Below are positions 1-10,485 of a stretch of DNA of 64,000 bases, piece by piece; positions within the stretch are counted from its first letter, which is position 1, and each line of letters begins with the position of its first letter. Location of the stretch: positions 50,209,227 to 50,273,226 of the forward strand of contig JAQMRL010000007.1 of NCBI GenBank assembly GCA_035578175.1, written 5' to 3'. The notes beneath the pieces are model-generated. The model ran no database searches and had not been told where the DNA came from. It saw only the letters and a list, made by a program, of their open reading frames with translations. The translations under genes and the position numbers were made by a program. Source of the stretch: Catonia carolina. Lineage: Eukaryota; Arthropoda; Insecta; Hemiptera; Achilidae.

Positions 1-205
1 GCAAAAGTGTACATAATCAAAGTTTTAAAACATTTAGAAACCTACAACTTTTTACTTCAAACATTTCTTTGTACGTCGCTTAGTTTAGCGGCAATTAGTG
101 ATTTTATGTTTTTTTGCTTCAAATCGGTAAAAAATAGGTTTTTTTAAAGACTGCAGTCTACTATGCATTTTACGATAAAAGTGTACGTAATACAAAATTT
201 GTATT
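1..205 (+). repeat. HINE-A copy a, internal fragment cut by window edge
   Basis: This matches the interior of the ~0.9 kb HINE-A family: the block around CGCTTAGTTTAGCGG and the later TATGCATTTTACGA block occur in the same order as in the copy at 651-1521. Neither terminus is present; the left part lies outside the window and the right end is abrupt. It is non-coding. Confidence 0.75.
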
Positions 206-253
206 ATCCACGAGATTCCCGAGAGTGAAAAAAATTAAAAATACACATAAAAA

Positions 254-535
254 ATCTTGCGTAAACCCCCACACAACTTTCTCTTGCCAATGCAAATAAT
301 GAACAATATAAACTAACATTAATAATTAAACAATAGAAATAAATAAAATAAACTAACCTCAATAAACATAACCTAATTTTAATCATGAGTAAATGATGCA
401 AAATGAAACCAAACCTTTGTTGACTTAATAATACGGAAAATCACTCTTTGACGCTAAACAAAACAGGCTCTGTAGAGAAAAATGCTTTAAATGAAAGTTT
501 TAGTTTTTTAATTTCTATATTAAACATAGAAATTT
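254..535 (-). repeat. HINE-A copy b, 3' half
   Basis: On the minus strand this is the 3' end of the family: a decayed terminal hairpin, then ACTTTCTCTTGCCAATGC on the plus strand, followed by the GAACAATATAA and AATCACTCTTTGACGC blocks. It stops before the internal microsatellite. The next ~110 bases to 650 are A/T-only sequence with no recognisable content. Confidence 0.7.
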
Positions 536-650
536 TAAATTTCTGTATCAATATATATGTTTATAATGTATTATATATATATTATACAGTAATATACTAT
601 GTATGTATTATACTGTATTATATATATGTTTATATGTTCTGTGTTAATAT

Positions 651-1521
651 GTTTGAATATATAGGAAGGAAAGTATTGTTTTCATGTCAATTTTCCAAAA
701 TCGAGTTTTCACCGGATCTACACGTTTTCAGACCCCATGAACCCAAAAAAACATGTTTTTTGCAATTGGTCTGTGTGTGTGTGTGGGTGTGTGCGCGCGC
801 GCGCGCGTGAACAGAATATTTCAAGAACAGAACATCGTACGAACTTAAAAACTTGAAACTTAAGTTAGACTACTACCGGACCCGACACGAACTTTTCATC
901 AAAATCGGTCAACCGGAAGTAGTAGTTTATTCGTGTAATTTTTCACTTTCTTGCGATTTTCTCAAAAACTGGTCCTACGATTTTCGTTAAAATCGCCTCG
1001 TTTACTAAATTTTTTTGCTTTACAAGATAAGGTAGGCGTCATGTCTACAGAAATTCTTGGAGAGGCTGTTGTCACGTAAAAAATGGTTTTCTTAAGATTG
1101 CGGCTTTAATATGCATTTTAGCGCAAAAACGTATATAATAAAAGTTGTAGAAAATTTAAAATCCTAGAACTTTTATTTCAAACATTTTTTTGTATAACGC
1201 TTAGTTAAGCGGTAATTAGCGATTTTCTTTTTTTTTCACGAAAACGTGTTAACAATCGTTTTTTTAAGATTTCGCCCTCAGTATGCATTTTACGACAAAA
1301 GTGTATATAATTTAATTTATTAGGAAATGAAAAGATCTACAACTTTTGTTTAGAGCATTCTCTACAGAGCCTAGTTTAGCGTGAAAGAGTGATTTTCCGT
1401 ATTTTAAAGCAAAACTGAGGTTAGTTTTTTGTTTATTTTTAATGTTTTATTACTAATATTAAGTTATATTGTTCATTATTTGCATTGGCAAGAGAAAGTC
1501 GTGTGAGTGTTTCACACCAGA
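651..1521 (+). mobile_element. HINE-A copy c, nearly complete Helentron-like element
   Basis: This copy shows most of the family plan. A block with GGAAAGTATTGTTTTCATGT comes first, then a TG/CG microsatellite (about 771-807), then the conserved AT-rich body, then a subterminal GGCAAGAGAAAGT (1486-1498) and a terminal hairpin GTGTGA-GTGTT-TCACAC followed by CAGA and a T run. The first ~20 bases of the 5' end (ACTTTCTCTTGCC) are missing. There is no ORF of interest; the open frames inside are accidental. The asymmetric inverted repeats, microsatellite core and 3' hairpin are what is known for DINE-1/HINE elements mobilised by Helentrons. The class assignment is inference. Confidence 0.7.
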
Positions 1522-1559
1522 TTTTTTTTCTTCTGTTTAGTATACTAGTTTTTCTCGAT

Positions 1560-1740
1560 GTTTTGCAACTCTACACCTATTTTTTAAGGTACGAGCCGCT
1601 ACTGGTTAACAGGAAAGTCTTTGATCTGTTGAATACAGAGATGTATGCTGTTAGCTAACCATCTCAACTCACGCAGGCCACTATTTAAGGAGCTTAAATC
1701 ACTTATAGTTACCTCACACTACATATTTCAGGTGATAATG
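1560..1740 (+). pseudogene. Non-LTR retrotransposon (LINE-B) ORF2 C-terminal fragment
   Basis: The stretch translates, with frame breaks, to ...LLANHLNSRRPLFKELKSLI..., which matches the C-terminal tail of the reverse-transcriptase element on the minus strand at 30560-31540; the DNA blocks AGGCCACTATTTAAGGAGC are shared. Only about 60 codons remain, with no RT domain, and it abuts a SINE-A copy. It is a dead 3' fragment. Confidence 0.6.
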
Positions 1741-1747
1741 TTGTGTT

Positions 1748-1966
1748 GTTGTTTAGGTCAACAGCCGAAAGGCTGGTTTGAACCTGTAGAGGTTTTACTA
1801 AGTAAAACGAGGAGTGAGGTGGTTTACCATTGCCTTCCTCACTGAGTGGAAAAGTGCGCTTATCAGCATGCCGAGCCCTCTGAAAAGCACATATTTTCCA
1901 CTCTGTAAATGACAACTTCACTTCAATCACCACAGGGTCTGGCTGTACAATGAAATTCATTACTTT
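1748..1966 (-). repeat. SINE-A copy, 5'-truncated
   Basis: Read on the minus strand it ends with a CAAACCAGCC-TTTC-GGCTG hairpin, then TTGACCTAAACAACAACA, the usual SINE-A 3' tail. The body (ACTCAGTGAGGAAGGCAATG and the TTACTTAGTAAAAC palindrome) is well preserved. The tRNA-like 5' head is absent. I could not identify a target-site duplication. The ORFs on both strands here are repeat artefacts. Confidence 0.8.
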
Positions 1967-2049
1967 CAATGACCACTATCGTAACACGAGACACAGAACG
2001 CGTACCGACACCAACACCATAACGTACTCAAAAATCCGATCTTTTATGT

Positions 2050-2063
2050 TACCCCCCCCCCCC
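2050..2063. repeat. Poly-C run
   Basis: Fourteen consecutive C residues lie in otherwise AT-rich DNA between the SINE-A copy and the next repeat. Such a run is prone to length error in sequencing. Confidence 0.9.
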
Positions 2064-2267
2064 CAACATAATTTTTCACATTTTGTGGATATTTCGTAAG
2101 TTGGAATTCTTACAGTATTTTTAACGATAAAACGGGAAAAATATTTAAAAAAAATCATATATATCAATATTTTTCAACTTAGCTTTAAAGCTTTTTTTTA
2201 CTTTTTAAGTTAACCTTTAAACTTAAGTTATTTATTAAAAATCATTAAATTATTTAATTTAATTTGT

Positions 2268-2296
2268 TTAGGTCAACAGCCGAAAGGCTGGTTTGA
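2268..2296 (-). repeat. Solo SINE-A 3' end (about 29 bp)
   Basis: Only TTTAGGTCAACAGCCGAAAG and the rest of the terminal hairpin are present, with no SINE body. This is what extreme 5' truncation during target-primed reverse transcription leaves behind. Confidence 0.65.
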
Positions 2297-2842
2297 CAAT
2301 GTAAATAATAAAAATATTACCTATGTTTAATTATGAATAAACAATATAAAATGAAAACCATAACCTAATTTTAATCATGATACAAAATGACGTAAACCGA
2401 AAATCAACCTACCGTAGAACATAAATATCGTACTACGGGAAATCACTAATTGACGCTTAACTAGGCACTATAGAAGAAAATGCTTAAAATAAAAATTGTA
2501 GGTTTCTTTATTTCCTATCACTTTTAATTATATACACTTTTGTCGTAAAATGCATATTAAGATATTTTACAGATTTTGATAAAACAAATATAGAAAATCA
2601 CTAATTGACGCTAAACTCTAAGAAACCCATTAAAACAACAACGATTTTTTTCTACGGAAGCAAAGACGCCAAAGAATTTCAGCAGACATTGCGCTTACCC
2701 TATCTTGCAGACAATAAATTTAATAAATGAGATTTTTTTTAAAAAACCGTAGAAGCCATTTTTAAGAAAATCGCACAAATAAACTACACTTCCGGTGCAC
2801 CGATTTGGATGAAAATGTTCGTGTCAAGTCCTATCATAGAGG
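2297..2842 (-). repeat. HINE-A copy d, 3' part (interrupted by foldback mariner)
   Basis: Minus-strand HINE-A, divergent from copy c but collinear: the GAACAATATAA-like block, the TAGGCACTATAGAAGAAA region and the CCGGTGCACCGATTTGGATG block are in family order. It stops at a TA dinucleotide where the 643-bp foldback element is inserted. The rest of the copy resumes at 3490. Confidence 0.75.
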
Positions 2843-2844
2843 TA

Positions 2845-3487
2845 CCGTGCGTTCGGAAAGTCGCTGTGCACTGGAATTGTGACTATGGATTTATGAAAAT
2901 ATGTATAAAGAAATGACTAAGCATTTTGGAAAAAAATTTATTCAATACCTTAATTACATTGTTAAACCGTGATTACATTGTTTATAGAAGGTGTTCGAAA
3001 TGACCTCCATTGGCATCAATACAGCATTGCACTCGTTTCATTTTGTTTGCAAACACCTTTCGCAACTGAAGAACAGTGATTCCTTGAATGTATGCCGTTA
3101 TTGCGGCTTTAAGTTCGTCAATCGTGTGTGGTCTGTTCCGATACACAGTTTGTTTCGCCGCACCCCATAAAAAGAAATCGGGGGGAGTCAGATCAGGAGA
3201 TCTTGCAGGCCACAAATTCTTTGAAATTATTCGTTCACCAAACACGTTGCATAACGTTTTATACAGTTGCGAAAGGTGTTTGCAAACAAAATGAAACGAG
3301 TGCAATGCTGTATTGATGCCAATGGAGGTCATTTCGAACACCTTCTATAAACAATGTAATCACGGTTTAACAATGTAATTAAGGTATTGAATAAATTTTT
3401 TTCCAAAATGCTTAGTCATTTCTTTATACATATTTTCATAAATCCATAGTCACAATTCCAGTGCACAGCGACTTTCCGAACGCACGG
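2845..3487 (-). mobile_element. Palindromic (foldback) mariner-like element
   Basis: A 643-bp element flanked by TA (2843-2844 and 3488-3489). Its two arms, 2845-3068 and 3264-3487, are inverted copies of 224 bp that I read as identical base for base; the loop is 195 bp. The termini read CCGTGCGTTCGGAAAGTCGC. The minus-strand ORF (2982-3341, 119 aa) carries WPARSPDLTPPDFFLWGAAK, the region around the third catalytic Asp of IS630/Tc1/mariner transposases, so the loop comes from the transposase 3' part. No functional transposase is encoded. The element sits inside HINE-A copy d and the flanks rejoin almost exactly on removal, which proves insertion order. Confidence 0.88.
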
Positions 3488-3489
3488 TA

Positions 3490-3554
3490 TAACTTAAGTT
3501 ACAAGTTTACACTTCGTACTATATTCCGTTCTTGAGATATTTTGTTCACGCGCG

Positions 3555-3587
<33 letters not shown>

Positions 3588-3722
3588 CAATCGCTAAAAA
3601 CATGTGTTTTGGGTTCAGGGGACTATTGAAAACGTGTATATCCGGTGAAACTCGATTTTGAAAAATCGATGTGAAAACAACACTTTCCTTCCTTATATAC
3701 TCCATTTAGGGCAACAGAATAC
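3490..3722 (-). repeat. HINE-A copy d, 5' part
   Basis: Continuation of copy d after the foldback insertion: TAACTTAAGTT block, CG/CA microsatellite (about 3549-3589), the CCAATCGCTAAAAACATG block, and a decayed 5' end GGCAACAGAATAC near 3710-3722 corresponding to the family inverted repeat. Confidence 0.75.
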
Positions 3723-4139
3723 AAAACTGAGCTAGTTTTCGGTAATTTCGTTTTCGATCGGCGAAAACGAAAGAAAGAGTAGTAAATAGTAATAAATTGG
3801 AAGTCATTAATATTGCATAAACTATTGCTTCGACAAGGAATTATTACAAGCCTACTATTTACTTACTTTTTACTGTTAATTGTAAATTATTTATTGTAAT
3901 ATTTATTGTTATTTATTGTAATTGTAATTATTTATTGTACTATCCGTCTTAACGTTGACTGATTTTATAATATATGTGCAAGTGGCGCAACCTATGTTTT
4001 ATCAATGGAACTATATTTAGTTCGTGTTTTAGCCACTATAAAGTTTCAATTCGATAACTGAATTTGGTAGCTAATTAAGACCAGCCATTAAATTTTGTTT
4101 TAAATTGGATAAACCGCCACGAAAACATTTCAAATATTG
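3723..4139. other. AT-rich stretch without recognisable gene
   Basis: Contains a short imperfect repetition of TTATTTATTGTAAT-type units around 3880-3940. I see no coding signal. Confidence 0.5.
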
Positions 4140-4790
4140 AAAAATGGATATGGCGATAAGTGTTTGTGTTAAAGCAAAATATTTGAATGGTATTTACAAT
4201 TTAGAGATGGTCCCAGTCATTGGAAGAGAGAAGCATCCCTCCACTTCCATTACAGATAAGAATGTTGAATGCGTGTGGCTAACTCTGTCTTGGAGTTATG
4301 TCTATGAGTCGCAGTTAAAATGTTGTCTGAGCAACTGTGTATTAGTGAAGGAAGCCTTCGCAGAATTTACGATAATCTGAGTAAAAGTACAATTTGTGTG
4401 AAATTTGTCCACACATGGTGATAGAGGACCAGTAACAACAGCGTGTGGATGTTATTGGTAACCAAGTTTTTGGTAAAAAAAAAAATTAGTTTCCGAGATG
4501 AATCACCCACTACACTCGCTGGATGTGGCCCCAGCCAATGTTTTTCTATTCCATTGGCTGAAGACTGCCATGAAAGGGCAGCTTTTGATGATGTGGAGGC
4601 TTTTCAACGAAATATGGTGAGGGTGCTGCAAAGAATTCCAGAAGAAGACTTCTCGATGACCTTCCAGAGGCTCTATGACCAGTCAAAAAATTTGTATAGA
4701 AAAGGCAGGATAATATATTTAATTGAACAAATTTCTTGTATTAACTCTTTTTTTCTTTTTTATAAAAATATCACTCCATGAGAGTCATCT
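4140..4790 (+). pseudogene. Mariner-like transposase relic (internal deletion)
   Basis: Two separated frames resemble parts of one transposase. The first (from 4144) contains STSITDKNVECV, like the segment after the first helix-turn-helix of mariner proteins (usually STSKTDENVERV or similar). The second (4443-4781) contains FDDVEAFQRNMVRVLQRIPEEDF, the typical C-terminal end with FDD, EA and IP.EDF. The central catalytic region is missing. Family knowledge places both on the same protein in this order; the relic call is inference. No termini were identified. Confidence 0.5.
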
Positions 4791-4794
4791 TTTG

Positions 4795-5400
4795 ATAAGA
4801 GTGGAACAAGCGCAGCGGAAGCAAACAGCAAGATTTCGCAAGGGTGAAGGGTTATAGGGCAAATAAATTCCATTTTTTTGGAATGATAAAACATGGAAGA
4901 AGACAAAGATTAATGTTTATCATACTATCCTGGAGAGTGTGTGTACCTATGGTGCAGAACTGTGGGTATTGACAAAGAGATAGAATCGCCTAAAAGCGGT
5001 GAAGATGGATTTCTGGAGGCAGGGCTGTTATGTGTAGTGCATCGGTTGAATTCCGAAATTAGAAGAAGAATTAGCGTTCAATGAAATATCATGGATACCA
5101 TATCTCAAAAGCAATTAAAATGGTTCGGCCATTTGGAGAGGATGAAGTATGGTAGGTGGCCAAAGAGGGTATGGGAGTGGATGCTAGCTGATTAGTTTTT
5201 TTTTGGTTTGACGTCTGACTGAAGAACGGGTAGGCCGGAAGTGACATGTTTGGATGATGTGCAGGAGGCAATGTCTTTGCTGCAGCTCTCCGATGGGGAC
5301 TGGAGAGACAAAGAGAAAAACACCAAATTTTATGATTTAAAATTAAGGAACCAGGCAGATGGCTTTGGCCAGATTATGCTATGTGTAGGCAAGATATATT
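4795..5400 (+). pseudogene. LINE ORF2 C-terminal relic
   Basis: Frames with stops read ESVCTYGAELWVLTKRDR (cf. LLYGAETWxLTK in RTE/Jockey-type LINEs), EMDFWRRA, KWFGHLERM-like (KQLKWFGHLER in frame at about 5110-5140) and SDGDWRDKEK near 5297-5321. These are the usual order of C-terminal motifs after the reverse transcriptase. There is no RT domain. A SINE-B tail fragment appears embedded at about 5193-5224. Confidence 0.6.
5193..5224 (-). repeat. SINE-B 3' tail fragment
   Basis: On the minus strand it reads CAGTCAGACGTCAAACCAAA with a poly-A run, matching the 3' end of the SINE-B copies at 12243 and 60224. It interrupts the LINE relic. Confidence 0.45.
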
Positions 5401-6679
5401 TCTGTATTCAAATTTAAAATGGTTTTTGTTATCAATTTTTTTAAAAGTTTTCAGTACTATTTTAAACCTTTAAAATTACAAACAGTGTTTAGAGCACCCC
5501 GTGATGAGTTCAAACATAAACAATATCATTTTCACTACATCCTAGAAACGACAACTTAGTAAAAAATATTGAAGACAAATACAATAAATAAAACTGAAAA
5601 ACGAAATGCATATTTTTTACAGAAAACATGTTTTTTACATGGTACAAACAAATATGGATTAGAGATTCTTCAGTAATACAGAGAGGTGGAGAGGAGTTGT
5701 ACAGGCCCAGACCCAAGGAAACGTAGAAAAGGGATAAAGTAGATGATGATGCGAACATACACAAAACAAAGAGGATAGACTACACGTCATTAGATTCCAG
5801 TTAAACTAAAAGTAAAATACAGAGAGTTGGGAAAGTTAATGTACAGTAGTCACTTTGGATTGGTGCATTCTTTTACCATTAGGTTGATTGCCCTGTGTGT
5901 CACTAAGGTAGTCATTGAAGCAATTATTTTTAAAGAACATTTAGTCATTTTACTTCCATAATTCAAGTGCACAGCAACTTTCTGAACACCTGGTATAACC
6001 AAACATAAATGCACACAGTAAAATTCTATTGCTGTAAGGTAAAAGTACACAAGTCAAAGGAAAAGAGATTTTCAAGAGAGCAGTTTATTAAAAAGATCCC
6101 ATGAATCATTGAAATAAAATTTGAAGACACAATTTTTACACGAAAATACACACTATAAAATGTGATGAACCATATTCAGTTAAATAATTTATTTAATAAA
6201 AACATGATTTACATACTTTGCACGTTTTGAAAGCAACAGGTGAAAACGCGTAAGTTTACTTATGCACATTACTCGCAGCTTAAGGTTTTAATGCAAAGTG
6301 TTTTGTACTGTGATGTAATTTCTGGGTTAAATGTAAATTAACATAAATGTTTCTTTACCTAACAACACAACATTACAAAAGTAAACTTTAGAGTGTACTG
6401 CGGCGTAAACCAGATCAATTATGTCCTACTACTTAAAAATTACTGTACAAAAATTTATTGGGTAAATTTAACTATACATTTAAACTTAATACTTTAACGT
6501 TCTATTGCTACTTATGCACTTAAGGCCAGTTGGTATCTTCATATCAATTCATCCTACAACTTGTGTCCTTTTAGCCACTTGTAGAGCGACAAAAATGCTG
6601 CTGATTGATAACAAAAAGTAAATTTGGGGAAAATTGGATTTTGTACTTTTACCATACAGCCACAGAATTTTTAAAAAAA
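5401..6679. other. Non-coding stretch; possible mariner end at 5945-5998
   Basis: Mostly anonymous AT-rich DNA. About 5945-5998 (CAAGTGCACAGCAACTTTCTG then ending GGTATAACC) resembles the terminal inverted repeat of the foldback element at 2845-3487, so a decayed mariner/MITE end is likely here. I see no gene. Confidence 0.4.
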
Positions 6680-6871
6680 TCTGGTGTGAAACACTCACTG
6701 ACTTCCTCCTCACAATGTAATAATGAACAATATAACCTATGTTTAATCATGAGTGAATGATGCCAAATGAAAATCAACCTCTGTTTGACTTAGAAATGCG
6801 GAAAATTACTAATTGACACTAAACTAGGCTATGTAGAAAAAAATGGTTGAAATAAAAAGTTGTAATTTTTT
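6680..6871 (-). repeat. HINE-A copy e1, 3' end fragment
   Basis: Begins on the plus strand with TCTGGTGTGAAACACTCAC, the reverse complement of the family hairpin end, followed by the GAACAATATAACC and AATTGACACTAAAC blocks. It runs directly into a 5' end of opposite orientation at 6872. Confidence 0.75.
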
Positions 6872-7205
6872 ACTTTCTCTTGCATATATGAACATATAGG
6901 AAGGAAAGTAAGCCTATTGTTTTTATGTTGATTTTTCAAAATAAAATTTTCACCGGATATACACATTTTCAGACCCCCTGAACACAAAAAACATGTTTTT
7001 AGTGATTCGTCTGTGTGTCTGTGAACAGAATATCTGAAGAACGAAACATTGAACGAAGTTGAAACTTGAAACTTAAGTCAGTTACTACTAGAGGAGCTGA
7101 CAAACATTTTCATCAAAAATTGGTAGTAGTTTATTCGAGTAAATTTTCGCTTTTTTGCTATTTTGTCAAAATTGGCTCCTATGATTCTTTTTTAAACCCT
7201 CTAAT
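6872..7205 (+). repeat. HINE-A copy e2, 5' part
   Basis: Starts with ACTTTCTCTTGCATATATG, then GGAAAGTA...TTTTCACCGGATAT and GACCCCCTGAAC, the family 5' half with a very short TG run. It loses similarity after about 7205. Confidence 0.75.
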
Positions 7206-8578
7206 GGTAATATCTGTCTGTCAGGCGGATACTTTTCGAATTTTCGTCGCGTGTGGCAACACCGTTCCTTTTTTTTGGTTGAGGAGCTAGCTATGCATTA
7301 ATCGGTTATTGCCCTTGAGATTGCTTGTGTATTGTGACTTCTGTGACCGTTTGTGTTCAAAAGTGAACGACTGTTTTCAAACTCTACTCCGTCTGGCAGA
7401 CTTACGTTACTGTAAAAGGTTAGTTTTTATCCATCTCGTAGGCGGACATTACTTTATACGTGTAAATTTGTGTTACTGTAGTACATTATTTTTTAGCTTT
7501 GTATTCTTTCGGTATTGTCCATACACCAAAAACCGAATGAAAGCTTATAAATGTATAAATGTATAAGTGTAATAATCCAAACTGCTTAGAATGCTCAAAA
7601 AAAATTTGTAATAATTGCGTAAAAAACTTGTAATTTTTTTATTCAGAAATGTTGTAATAATTTTTAATTTCCTTACATTAATTTGTAATATTTTAATTTG
7701 TATTTGTAATAAGTGATTTTGTATTAAGAGTTTTATATTAATTAAAATTGAATACGAATATAATTATAAAATTTAAGATATATGTGGAGAAAATAAAGAT
7801 ATAAATAACAATACATACACCTATAAAAAATAATAAACAAAACAAAAATGAAACAAAATATAAAATATCAAATGCAGAGATTATGAAACACGCGTATAAT
7901 GTAATCTCCGTCTACGAGACGGACATTACCGTAAACGCGCAATATTCTATCGTTACCAACTGAGGGTTAAATTTCTTTATTACTACACTTTTTATGCTCT
8001 CCACAACAACATTTCAATAAAAAATTAAACTATAGGTTCATAAATGATTAAAATCTTTTTAGTGCTGCCATCTGCTAATGATTATATGACTTATACAGTA
8101 AGGAATATGTGGTTTATAAAATGCATCGCAAAGTCGATGATGCCACTTCTACAATGGTGAAATGCATCAGTTTTGCGATGGTTGCCACTTCGAGGTTAAT
8201 GAGGCAATTTAAAAAATCTGTATAAGCTGTTTTTTAGAAAATCACAAAAATAATAAAAAACCGCACAAATGAAAGTAAAAATTTGTGACTGAAAGTGAAG
8301 TGAAGTGCGCAATGAAAATACACGGGATTATCAATGAACAGTTAAGGTAATTAACATACTCTATTATTATTACACGCTTATAATTTTAACAGTAACTACT
8401 GTAAATAACTGGTTTTGGTTTTATAATAGTACTGAATTTTAATAAAAATTAAATAAAACATAGTTGCCTAAAAGATGTAATTTTTGAATATGTGATGTTT
8501 AGAAGGTTGCATTCAAAAGGAAGTGGAGGCATGACATTCGTCGATCATGCACTCTCTTCTTATTGTCTTAATAAAATA
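7206..8578. other. AT-rich stretch without recognisable gene
   Basis: Contains several small accidental ORFs (e.g. 7309-7566) lacking recognisable domains. The region 7590-7800 is strongly A/T-biased. The last ~60 bases before the mariner TIR also lack features. Confidence 0.4.
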
Positions 8579-8663
8579 CAGAGGAATGTTTAATAATTAA
8601 CGAGACAAATTAATGTAGAGAAAAAATGGTTTACTCAATGACAATGAAATGTTTGAGGATGTA

Positions 8664-9944
8664 CAGTACACCCCCGATTAACGACGGCTCGGTTTGCACC
8701 GGCTCGGTATAGCGACCGACCGTACAAAAAGGTCGACAATAACTTGCCATTTAAAGCAATATTATTAATTGACAATGTTAAAAATCACACTGCCATAGGC
8801 CTGGAAGGTAAAAATTCAAATGTAAGAAGTCATTTTTATGCCACCGAATACGTCATCATTACTCCAGCCTATGGACCAATCTGTTTTCGCATGTTTTAAA
8901 GCATATTTCTTATGCGATAGTTTTCAAAAGTTATTCAGCGCTGTTGATAAGGAAGGTCGACCAACTATTATAGAATACTGGAAAAAATTCAATACATTAC
9001 AAGCTATAAAACTGATTAACAATGCACGGATGGAAGTTTCCGAAAAATATTCTAAAAGGATGGAAAAAAATTTGTCCTCACTATTATAATGACAAGGAAA
9101 TAACTGAGATCCCCGTATCAAATGCAACGACAGAAATTGTAGAGATTGCCAGTAGTCTTAACTTGGAAGTTTGTAAAGACGTTACTGAGTTGTTAAATGC
9201 TGAAGAGGATATTTCCAATGAAGAGCTTATTGAATTTTTTCAACAAGATACTCAGTAATTGGAAGAAGAATTCGTTCAGTTAAGTGAATCAAAACCCACG
9301 GTTGATAAAACAAAATTAACGAAAAAACCTTCGGATGCATTTAAATTAATTGAAAGTGGCTTAAATATTTTTGAATCAGACGATCCAGATTCTAATCGCA
9401 GTATGGCCGTAACCGCAGCCGTGCGGCGTGAGTTTTCATGCTACCAAGAAAGTTATAGATCGATGAAGGCGCAGAAAGTTCGAAAGCCACTTGGTTATTT
9501 CTTTAAAACGGCAAAAACAGATGTACAAGCGGTGAGCTGTCAAGAAGCAGATCCTCAACCCTCAACATCGTGACAGTAAATTACACAGCAGGCAAGTTTT
9601 AAATTTAATTAACACAACACAGAAAATGTTAAAGTACTCTTATTTTTATGATTTCGTAATTTTTTTATTGTAGGCCTATGCTTCATGTACAGTGCAGTAC
9701 ATATTCAAGTTATTGTATTTTTTCTAAATTTAATTAAAAATGTGTTCACTGTAACTTTAATCTATATTCTAATGTATCAATGGTTTTTTTTATCAGAGAA
9801 GTAATAAAAGGAAATAGTGTAAAATATTATTAACTTTTTAAATTTTATTAAAAATACAGTATTATGTTAATACTCGATTTACGACCGCTCGATTTACGAC
9901 GGGTTTTCTGGAACTAATTCGGTCGTTATAGCCGGGGTCTACTG
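8664..9944 (+). mobile_element. Tigger/pogo-like element T1, internally deleted
   Basis: Bounded by TA on both sides (8662-8663, 9945-9946). The ends are inverted repeats: CAGTACACCCCCGATTAACG at left and the complement of GGGGTCTACTG at right. The 5' half of the transposase is missing; coding remnants begin about 8755. The copy at 42010-43264 has the same deletion junction (AGGTC.ACAATAACTTGCC), so this is a propagated non-autonomous form. Confidence 0.85.
8755..9573 (+). pseudogene. Tigger-type DDE transposase, C-terminal half, frameshifted
   Basis: Frames in order: ILLIDNVKNHTA (second catalytic Asp within LLIDN), a frameshift, PPNTSSLLQPMDQSVFACFK (the highly conserved PPNT.SL.QPMDQ block of the DDE_1 fold), IEYWKKFNTLQAIKLINNA, another frameshift, then an acidic tail with DVTELLNAEEDISNEEL and a stop at 9256-9258, resuming as LEEEFVQLSES. 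The CENP-B-type DNA-binding N-terminus and first catalytic Asp are absent. Such transposases cut and paste at TA. This one cannot be functional. Confidence 0.85.
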
Positions 9945-9946
9945 TA

Positions 9947-10324
9947 GTTAGCAACCTCGGGGAACACTTAATCAGCTGTTTGATTATAATTATTATAAAC
10001 ATAACCTTTTTTGTTAATTTCAAGATGTCAGCTCTGCTTAAAACATGGACTCTGGAAGGGCAACATTCAGTGATAAAAATTTAGCTATCCGAAGGTGCAA
10101 AACCGGTTTAAATTTACTAAAGAATGGTGAACCAGTATGATGAAAAGTGTTTAAACTGCAGTGAAATGTATAAGGGGTGGGACAAGCAAATATGGACAGA
10201 ACAAATGTCACTGATCTCCACTGTTCTGGAAAACCAGTTGAAGTTTTGACTACCATTCTGCAAAATCACAGAGATCATTCTCAACCATTTTTGTCCGCTG
10301 CCCACACTTAAAATCAATTCTCTA
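9947..10324 (+). pseudogene. Mariner M1 transposase N-terminus, decayed
   Basis: From the ATG at 10025 the frame reads GQHSVIKI*LSEGAKPV*IY*RMVNQYDEKCLN with several stops, which matches the first helix-turn-helix of mauritiana-group mariners (QR.VI.FL..EGAKP.EI.RRM...Y). The segment continues to about LHCSGKPVEV-like sequence near 10210-10250 after a frameshift. It precedes the second Tigger-like insertion and pairs with the catalytic part at 12495-13276. Confidence 0.65.
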
Positions 10325-10485
10325 GCATCCCAAAATTTTTTAAACTTACCTTCTATTATTAAAAATAGGATTAACTATATTTTTTCATTTCTTTATTGTT
10401 AATTAAATAACAATGCTTTGTATATTATATTAAAAACTAATTTGTTTTGATTATATTTATTATAAGAAGTCGTCAAAATGATATA

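Noticed and set aside
448..810. 120-codon ORF
   Set aside because: It lies across HINE-A repeat DNA and A/T-only sequence; the Cys/Val/Ala tail is the translated TG/CG microsatellite. The ORF at 35578-35832 shows the same effect.
1709..1969. ORFs on both strands in SINE-A (also 26438-26662, 54259-54528)
   Set aside because: The similar peptide in several places is the translation of the SINE-A body, which is non-coding with indels between copies.
2050..2063. Poly-C run as a functional i-motif
   Set aside because: A single C run cannot form an i-motif alone and it sits in repeat debris; only its sequencing risk is notable.
3088..3316. Plus-strand ORFs inside the foldback element
   Set aside because: They are antisense shadows of the transposase remnant read on the minus strand.
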